64,000 nucleotides of DNA from Phylloscopus collybita (Eukaryota > Chordata > Aves > Passeriformes > Phylloscopidae): assembly GCA_027886175.1 (NCBI GenBank), contig JAJNNQ010000027.1:9004001-9068000 (forward strand), written 5' to 3'. The number at the start of each line of letters is the position of its first letter. Position 1 is the stretch's first letter. Under the pieces are notes generated by a model. It searched no databases, was not told the origin of the DNA, and worked only from the letters and a program-made list of their open reading frames with translations. Positions 58,401 through 64,000 of this stretch are shown here, piece by piece. Position numbers and translations under genes: made by a program.

Positions 58401-61400
58401 AGAGATTGCTCTGCAAGTCCCCCTAAAGTCTCTCTAAATATGAGGTTAATGACTAAACAAAGCCACAGAAAGTGGCCCTCCGAGCCCTTTCCTCCTATGT
58501 GTTGTGTCACCAGGGCTGCTGGGCACCTCTGTCCCAGAAGGGCTACGCTGGCTGTGTGGACTCTTCCATCACAGCCTGTGTGGGTCTTCTCTGGGTTATG
58601 GCTCTGCTCTGTCAGGGATGTAATACTGTGGTGCCCAAGTGGCTCTGCTGTGCAATAATCCCCCAGCACTCTGGATCCCAGCCCCTTCTCCACTCCTGAG
58701 GGCTGGTCCTACCCATTCAGGTGCTTCAGGGCCAAAAGTCACCCCCTTTTCCTCTGCTGATATCCATCTGGACACTCTGGGACAAGCTCAGGCCTTGCTC
58801 CCTCTCTGTGCCCCTCTCCCACCCAGCAAGCATCTGCACAAGGAGCTGTGATATGCCCAGCCTAGACTGAGGGTTCCATGGAGCAGAGGGACAGGATAAT
58901 TTCCTGTGGCAAGACCCAGTGTGCTGTGACACTCCAGGGGTGGATGAGTCAGCTGGGGCAGGCAGCACCAACTCCTCTCCTGCTGGGCCCAGCTCCAGGC
59001 CAGGGACAGCCCTTGCTTCCAGGGCTGTTTTGGCACTGCAGCAGCTGCCCTGGGGGACACACCTCCTTTAGGACCTCCACCTGCAGAACCTGTGTCTCTT
59101 CTTCTGGCCAAGGACAGCATCCAAGCCCAGCCACTGCCCTGCACAGCTCTGCAGCTCCAGCCCCAGGGCAGCTGCTCAGCAGGGACCAAGTTTGCCTCTC
59201 ACAGGCAAAATGCATCCCGTGTTCAGACAGGCTCAGGGACCTCTAGAGAAGCTCCTGTCCTAACACAGAGCTCAGCTGCGAGGTCTCGAAGTCAGATTTT
59301 TTTCTTTCCTCTATTTACCTTAACTCCAACCACTTGATTGCAGCAGCCAGAGCTTACATTTTTGGCACATATTTGGCAAAATAAACTTAATTGGAAAATT
59401 ATCCATTAGCCAATAATTTCATTGTTGTTGACTATTAGACTGAGGTGTTGCAATTTCTTTGATAAGAGTGCCAGTTTTTCCTGTTCTGTGTTCATCTGAT
59501 TACAGCGTGATGGATTGCTAAAAAGGGATTTATCTGGGTTGTCACAGATATACAAGTAATGGGATTACAGGCAGATCAGCTCTTCCTCTCACATCTAAGT
59601 CCTGTGTTTAGTTTAAATTGGAATTTGACTTTCCTTCTGGAGTGACCTGCATCCAGCTGAGCCCCCAGGATATGTGTGGAGGAAGGATGTTTTCAGAAGC
59701 AAGCTGCTCACAGGGACAGGAGATAGCCAGGAGAGCCTTGGGAAAGCTCAGGGCGTTGGGAGTGGGGACAGGAGCTTTGCCATTGCTGTAGCTGCATGAC
59801 AGGGTGGGACACAGAGAGGCAGCAAACTGACTCAGAAAGAAGTGCAGGAGGGACACGAGGATTTGGAAAGTCAGAAAGCAGGCAGGGAAATGAAAGATGC
59901 TGCCAGAGGTAGGGAAGGCTCAAGAACCCCTGTGCTTGCTCACTGCTGGTTCTGTGCCAGTTACTCCAGCTGAGGGGTGGCATGATCAGGATGTGCAGAC
60001 ATGCTGAAATACCCCTTTCTCTGCAAAATAGAAGTTGAAAATACAGCCCTGCCCCAACTAGGCTTGCCTTGCCCCCCCCAGCACCCATGGAGATCCCAGC
60101 TGGGACCAGCCCTTCTGCTGGGTGCCAAGTGGGAGCAGCTGTGGCCCTTCCAGGGTGAGCCTTAACTGAGTCCCTACAAAAACCCAGAAATCAGGGGCCA
60201 ATAGACTCAAGCATTAAAAATCCCAGCAGGTTTCTATGGCTTTGTAGATCCTGGACATGATTTGTGACTGGCATTTCCACTGAGGGAGGGGGATGTGCCT
60301 GTGCTGACACAGAAAAATGTACATGGGAGGGGACAATTAGATCAACTGAATTAAGGGCTGATCCCTTCAGCCTTGACATTTGTTTGGCTTGCTGGAGGGG
60401 TTTAGTGTAGCCCTTGTATGGTTTTTAGCCTTTCAGATGTCCTTTCCTCCAGAGGCTGCTACAATTCCCTATCCTCCAAAAAAAGCCCTGCAAGTCCCAG
60501 TCCCCCTTGGTCTGTAAGGACTGCAAGACAAATCAATGTCCACTGTGATCCTACCAGACTCTGGAAGATACCCAGCCAACAGCCTTCTCCATGCCAGAGT
60601 GCCACTTTTTTCTTTAATCAGTCCTTCCCTGCATGAGTAGCCTTTGCCCACATGAGTTTTCCAGTCATTTGAGTTTGTCATTTACCTAAAGTCTTGTGTT
60701 CCCAAAGAAGGGTTGTGGAGGCTGGAGCTCCATGCCTGGAGAAGGGAACTGTTCACTTCATCTGCTCAGGGCTGTCTTGGGCTCTTTCAGTGCTCTAACA
60801 CAAACACCTCCCTAATAAATCAGCTGCTCACCCTGAGCTGTAATACCTCAGCTTTAACTCTGCATCAGCTTTTTCTCTGGCCACAGTACTGCGGCCCAAA
60901 GTGTCTTCAAATCCCCGAGGAATTTTGGCTCTGCCCTGTGACTCCTGCAAATGGGCTTCCACTTTATCTGAAGGCATTGATGCAGCCAGATCTTTGGGAA
61001 GAGGGGTCTCACCATGGAATACAGGATGTTTTAGTGAACCCAAAATGCCATTACTTAAGCACTGAGAGCTTACACATTCTCTTGTTGCAGTAGGACACAA
61101 AGGAACGACACTCACACACTGAGATGTCCAAGGCAAAAAAGGGGCAGTTTATTTACAGACCTCAACATTCATAGAATTCCAACAGTGACCATGGATTGGA
61201 GAGAGAAAACCTTCTTCTCCAACCACACTGGTCAACCCAACAGTCCATCAACAGTCTCTTCCTTATGAGAAGAATGTAAACATGAAAGGACAGTTACAAC
61301 AACAATAGGTTGTTTATGTGAAAATTGTGAGAGACTCCATTGCAAAAGGCAAACACAGAAGGCTGAAATAGAAGTTTTAGAAAAACTTTAGAAAAACTTC

Positions 61401-61755
61401 AGAAAAAACAGAGGAGAACAGAAAAAACCCAGGACAATATTCTCTCCTTACACATCTCTCTGCCACACAGCCAGGCCGCAGCCGCCTGGTTTCTCCAAGA
61501 GTCTCTGACTGGTAACCGAGCTACCAAACATTGTCTGTCTGTCTGACTGTCTCCTTCGTGCTGTGTCCTTCCCCAAGCAGACACATCTCCCTCGGAAGCA
61601 GCCAGCCTCAACACCTCCAGCAGCCTCGGGGTGAGCACGCTGTGTGCCATCTGTGGGGACCGCGCCACGGGCAAGCACTACGGCGCATCCAGCTGCGATG
61701 GCTGCAAAGGCTTCTTCAGGAGGAGTGTCCGCAAGAACCATATGTACTCCTGCAG
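40360..61755 (+). CDS. HNF4A: HNF4A, P2 isoform, 5' part (exon 1D joined to exon 2)
   Basis: HNF4-alpha is a homodimeric nuclear receptor that binds DR1 elements and drives liver, gut, kidney and pancreatic islet genes. The P2 first exon (40360-40408) encodes [16 protein letters not shown] plus one base and ends in GTGAGT. The human P2 peptide is also about 16 residues, starts MV and ends in Tyr before the same Asp-Thr-Ser-Pro junction. It is in the same phase as the P1 exon, so both splice to exon 2 at 61581-61755 ([11 protein letters not shown]..., first zinc finger). The P1 exon is skipped in this isoform. The rest of the DNA-binding domain and the ligand-binding domain lie beyond the window. 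Confidence 0.85.
41278..41415. repeat. Degenerate minisatellite, about 21-bp unit
   Basis: The core GGCTCTCCATCA recurs about every 20-22 bases for six copies (GGTTCTCCATC, GGCTCTCTAGC, GGCTCTCCATC twice, GGCTCTCCATT, then decayed units). It lies in the HNF4A P2 intron. Confidence 0.8.
48546..48592 (+). other. Possible additional HNF4A first exon
   Basis: A CpG-rich patch (about 48240-48560) ends with an ATG near 48554. It starts an open frame, [13 protein letters not shown] plus one base, followed by a donor-like GTACCC at 48593. The phase is the same as in exons 1A and 1D, so splicing to exon 2 would stay in frame. TTATAAT and CTTTAAAA elements lie 200-240 bp upstream. The donor is not strong and I know no matching peptide. 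The overlapping minus-strand frame (48199-48588) is equally unsupported. Confidence 0.25.
48837..48873. repeat. Inverted repeat, 10-bp perfect arms
   Basis: CCCATGTTGG at 48837-48846 is exactly complementary to CCAACATGGG at 48864-48873 across a 17-base spacer that also holds a GGGG/CCCC pair. Confidence 0.8.
49293..49360 (+). ncRNA. Long hairpin resembling a microRNA precursor
   Basis: The arms 49293-49315 and 49338-49360 are complementary over 23 positions with a 22-base loop. As plus-strand RNA, 22 pairs are Watson-Crick and one is a G-U wobble. Beyond a single U-U mismatch the stem continues for about five more pairs (49287-49291 with 49362-49366). As minus-strand RNA the wobble becomes an A-C mismatch, so the plus strand folds better. 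The size, arm length and near-perfect pairing fit a microRNA precursor. I do not recognise the sequence as a known microRNA. Confidence 0.4.
49508..49543. repeat. Perfect 15-bp inverted repeat with 6-base loop
   Basis: GTTTGTGCTTCCTGG (49508-49522) is exactly complementary to CCAGGAAGCACAAAC (49529-49543) around GGTAGT. Three more pairs including one wobble extend it outwards. It lies about 150 bp after the hairpin at 49293-49360. Confidence 0.9.
50716..50740. repeat. Perfect 10-bp inverted repeat next to an A-run
   Basis: GTGGTTACAC and GTGTAACCAC are exact complements around the loop TTGAT. A run of 13 A residues (50703-50715) immediately precedes the left arm. Confidence 0.9.
54170..54480 (+). 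mobile_element. Old CR1 3' fragment
   Basis: Segments such as GGAGGTGTTCAAGACTGAAC followed by GAGGTCCTTTCCAACATCAA and TCTGATCCTA resemble the 3' end of a CR1 element in plus orientation. The copy is heavily diverged and its left limit is uncertain. Confidence 0.6.
57203..57354. repeat. A/C-only tract, (AAAAC)n-like
   Basis: About 150 bases contain almost only A and C on the plus strand, built from AAAAC and AAAC units. The tract ends about 35 bases before the HNF1-like site of the HNF4A P1 promoter. Minus-strand frames through it are artefacts. Confidence 0.9.
57388..57400 (+). promoter_or_regulatory. HNF4A: HNF1-like site in the HNF4A P1 promoter
   Basis: ATTAAAGATTAAC matches the HNF1 palindrome GTTAATNATTAAC at 10 of 12 specified positions, with a perfect right half-site. 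It lies 183 bp upstream of the P1 start codon. HNF1-alpha regulation of HNF4A is known in mammals. Confidence 0.55.
57528..57532 (+). promoter_or_regulatory. HNF4A: CCAAT box near the P1 start
   Basis: GGGCCAATAGCC lies about 50 bp upstream of the P1 ATG. A forkhead-like TGTTTGCT (57568-57575) sits just before the ATG. Both are short motifs and are only suggestive. Confidence 0.35.
57583..57697 (+). CDS. HNF4A: HNF4A P1 first exon (exon 1A)
   Basis: The exon encodes 38 codons plus one base, ending MGN|G before the donor GTAAGT. An internal Met at residue 10 or 12 could serve as a secondary start. Confidence 0.95.
57583..61755 (+). CDS. HNF4A: HNF4A, P1 isoform, 5' part (exon 1A joined to exon 2)
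   Basis: This is the liver/kidney/gut P1 form of the nuclear receptor. Exon 1A (57583-57697) encodes [21 protein letters not shown]...VLAMGN, the P1-specific N-terminus that carries the AF-1 activation segment and is very close to the mammalian sequence. Exon 2 (61581-61755) adds [11 protein letters not shown], then the first zinc finger with Cys60, Cys63, Cys77 and Cys80, the P-box CDGCKG that sets half-site recognition, and the start of [15 protein letters not shown]. Together they give 96 residues and two bases. The start at 57583 is preferred over the in-frame ATG at 57553 because it matches the vertebrate N-terminus. Exon 3 and later exons are beyond the right edge. Confidence 0.95.
57698..61082. 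other. HNF4A: HNF4A intron 1, proximal part
   Basis: No exon or recognised repeat is seen before the LTR at 61083. Short open frames show no family motifs. Confidence 0.5.
61083..61439 (-). mobile_element. Solo LTR upstream of HNF4A exon 2
   Basis: The block begins TGTTGCAG and ends near CAGGACAATA on the plus strand. A perfect 6-bp target duplication, TTCTCT, lies at 61077-61082 and 61440-61445. The element reads on the minus strand, where it carries an AATAAA signal (plus GTTTATTTAC near 61149). A 6-bp duplication is characteristic of ERVK-like (class II) insertions. There is no internal region, so it is a solo LTR. Confidence 0.85.
61581..61755 (+). CDS. HNF4A: HNF4A exon 2, first zinc finger
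   Basis: The exon follows the acceptor CCTTCCCCAAGCAG and ends TGCAG|GTAAGG. It encodes the linker and the first C4 zinc finger including [15 protein letters not shown]. It lies between two solo LTRs of one family, 141 bp after one and 158 bp before the other. Confidence 0.96.
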
Positions 61756-61913
61756 GTAAGGGCAGGGGGCACAGGGGGCCATGGCTCAGACACAACAGCC
61801 TCTCACAGCTCAGTGGCAAAGCCGTCAAAGTGCAGCAGCACAGCCCTTCATCCTCTTCATCCCCCCTGCATGCCTCCTCCTCTGTCCCTAAGCCCTCAGC
61901 TGGGGGGGTCAGT

Positions 61914-62252
61914 TGTTGCACACGACACAAAGGAAATGACACATGCTGAGATGTCCAAGGCAGAAAAGAGACTTTTTATTTACAAACTTTAACATTTATA
62001 GAATTTCAGCAGTGACCGTGGATTGGAGGAAGAAAATCTTCCTCTTCAACCACACTGGGCAACCCAACAGTCCATCAACAGTCTCCTCCTTATGAGAAGA
62101 ATGTAAACATGGTTAGATGGCTACAATAACAAGAAAAGTTGTTTATGTAAAATTGTTCTGACTCCATTGCAAAAGGTAAAAAGAGGCTAAAATAGAACTT
62201 TAGAAAAACTTCTTAAAGAGACAGAGGAGAACAGCAAAAAATCCAGACAACA
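61914..62252 (-). mobile_element. Solo LTR downstream of HNF4A exon 2
   Basis: The block begins TGTTGCAC and ends GACAACA, with a perfect 6-bp target duplication GTCAGT at 61908-61913 and 62253-62258. It aligns along its whole length with the LTR at 61083-61439 in the same orientation but is visibly diverged from it. The different duplication shows that it was a separate insertion. Confidence 0.88.
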
Positions 62253-62258
62253 GTCAGT

Positions 62259-63879
62259 GACTGCCCTGCCTTTGGGACTGCCCTCCCTGGGAGGTCTTGC
62301 CCCATACTTTAGGGGCCAAGCACATGTTCCTGCAAATGAGTATGGCCAACTGTGGATGCCAGGGGAGAAGCCCCGTTTCAGGGACTTAGCACCTCACTAC
62401 TCAGTGCCCTGAGTACAGCACAGACCTTGCTCACTCCCCAGGGGCAATCCTTCTCTACCACCAGATGGCTGTGTGCCTGCCATCCAGCTGCAGTGCTGCC
62501 ACTACCTGTTACAAGAACACCCAGGGACACCATGAAGAGCAGCACAACATGCACTTTTCTGAGGATGAGGCACTCGTGTTGCTCCTGAAACTCATGCACT
62601 GTACCTTGTGCCATTGGTGGTAGCCCACAGCTCTCCTGTGCCATCAGCAGCTGTGACCTGCTTGCTGCTGGCTTTGAGCAGCAACTCACATGTAGAAAGT
62701 CACAGAGGAAACTGAAGAATCCTCAGTTCACTGTCTAAATCCCTTGGGCTTTTTGAGTCAGTTACTCCTGATGGCCTGACAGACACTCGCAGAGCATGAA
62801 GAGCAACATGACTCTAAAACCTGAGTGACAGAAGAAAGGGCCAGGTTTATGAGAGCCTGTGAAGCACATCACCATTTGCACCCCAGGGTTATTTAAGGTG
62901 GCTGCCCAGGGAGCCCCCTCCCCACAACTCCATTATAAAAACCAAGGTGCCCAGTTCTTTGGAAGCTGAGGCTTTTATATGCACTACAGGAATATTTAAA
63001 AAGCTGCATTCAGGCATCTTTTGTCTGATTTGGGCAAATCATGGCTTGGAGGCTTAAAAAAGAACAGTAGAAGGAAGCCTTTTCAAAAGCTACAGAATTC
63101 AGCATGCTGGGAGCCCTTCTCCAGCTCTGTACTCCATTGTCTTTACTCTGCAAGCTGGATCAATCTGCTGTAAATTAGGGCAAATTTGCAAGTGAAATTC
63201 ATGCTGCAAGTGGCCACCAGGCTCCTGAGTCACACACATGGGAGATCAGTGCTTGCCCCACCATGTGCAGAGGATTTGATGACACAAGTCTGGAGGGAAG
63301 GAGCTTGTTGCTTCCCAAGTCCTCTCTGAAGTGCAAGTGGCAGCAGAGCAGTTTGCACACCAGCAATGCTGTCCAGAGGTCAGAAACAACCTCTGAGAAT
63401 CCCAGACACAGCCCTGGAGAGATGCAAGGACTTAAATTGACTTCCTAACCTCACAAATGGGCTACTACAACCTTCTACCTCTTTTTAAAATTCAGAATAA
63501 AGGCATTCTTCCTTCCTATCTACTGGGATCTAACTTACAACAGCAGCTTCCAAGTTGGTTCTGACCCTCCTAGATCACACTTTTAACTTCCCTGGGGTTT
63601 GTTAGTCCACTATAGACATCCTATCCCTAATGGTTATGGAGTAAGACCAGCAGCCTGAGCTCCTGCATGTGACTCAGTTCTAGTCTGTTCTTATTGAACA
63701 TCCAGAGGTAGAGGGGAGAGCTGAGATGTTTGGTGCAAAAAAAAGAAACCACAGGCTAAAGCAAGAGTAGAAAAATCATAGACTGGGGCTCCTTTCTCAA
63801 GGTGAGCCTCTGGGAACCTGCTCTGAGCATGTCTTGGAGCTTGGGGCTCTGTCTTGCCCTGCCTTCAGCCTCAGTCTTG
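62259..63879. other. HNF4A: HNF4A intron 2, no exon seen
   Basis: I searched for the next HNF4A exon (second zinc finger, FSRQCVVDKDKRNQCRYC-like) and did not find it. No other gene or repeat is recognised. Confidence 0.6.
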
Positions 63880-63899
63880 CTTTTCCTTTTCTTTCTTTT

Positions 63900-63985
<86 letters not shown>

Positions 63986-64000
63986 CTTCCCTTCCCTTCC
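63880..64000. repeat. (CTTT)n microsatellite passing into (CCCTT)n
   Basis: Starting from TTTTCC there are more than 20 tandem CTTT units, followed by CCCTT-type units, reaching the right edge of the window. Confidence 0.95.

Noticed and set aside
1..64000. CRISPR arrays, operons, rRNA and tRNA genes
   Set aside because: None seen. The tandem repeats here lack unique spacers, and the genome is a vertebrate nuclear one.

Overview
The window is vertebrate nuclear DNA and looks avian, most likely from a songbird. The evidence is spliced genes with GT/AG introns, a nearly full-length CR1 LINE with several CR1 3' fragments, a solo LTR resembling passerine ERVL LTRs, and a gene order (FITM2, R3HDML, HNF4A) that matches the block on human chromosome 20q13. 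There are no prokaryotic features. Most open frames here are chance or shadow frames in GC-rich or repetitive DNA.

Layout. 1-3606: no gene seen. 3607-7780: minus-strand CR1 LINE with ORF1 (coiled coil plus esterase) and ORF2 (endonuclease plus reverse transcriptase), broken by frameshifts and by a solo LTR at 5322-5887. 7781-13040: AT-rich DNA without a recognised gene. 13045-17182: FITM2 on the minus strand, two coding exons, CpG-rich promoter. 17366-18170: a minisatellite directly upstream of the FITM2 promoter. 18358-18680: CR1 fragment. 18681-33440: intergenic, with an orphan CpG-rich block at 26050-26700 and a retroviral LTR at 27659-27950. 33600-38700: R3HDML on the plus strand, five coding exons and a probable noncoding leader exon. 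40140-61755: the 5' half of HNF4A on the plus strand. It has both alternative first exons, P2 (40360-40408) and P1 (57583-57697), and the shared exon 2 encoding the first zinc finger (61581-61755). The gene continues beyond the right edge, which ends in a CTTT microsatellite.

Roles. FITM2 is an ER membrane protein of lipid-droplet biogenesis, R3HDML is a secreted CAP-domain protein, and HNF4A is a nuclear receptor of liver, gut, kidney and islet. They are neighbours by conserved synteny, not an operon. The most informative points are: a recognisable P2 promoter and first exon only 17 kb from P1; two same-family solo LTRs with perfect 6-bp target duplications on either side of HNF4A exon 2; a cluster of long hairpins at 48.8-50.7 kb in the HNF4A P2 intron, one resembling a microRNA precursor; and a possible extra HNF4A first exon near 48.55 kb.
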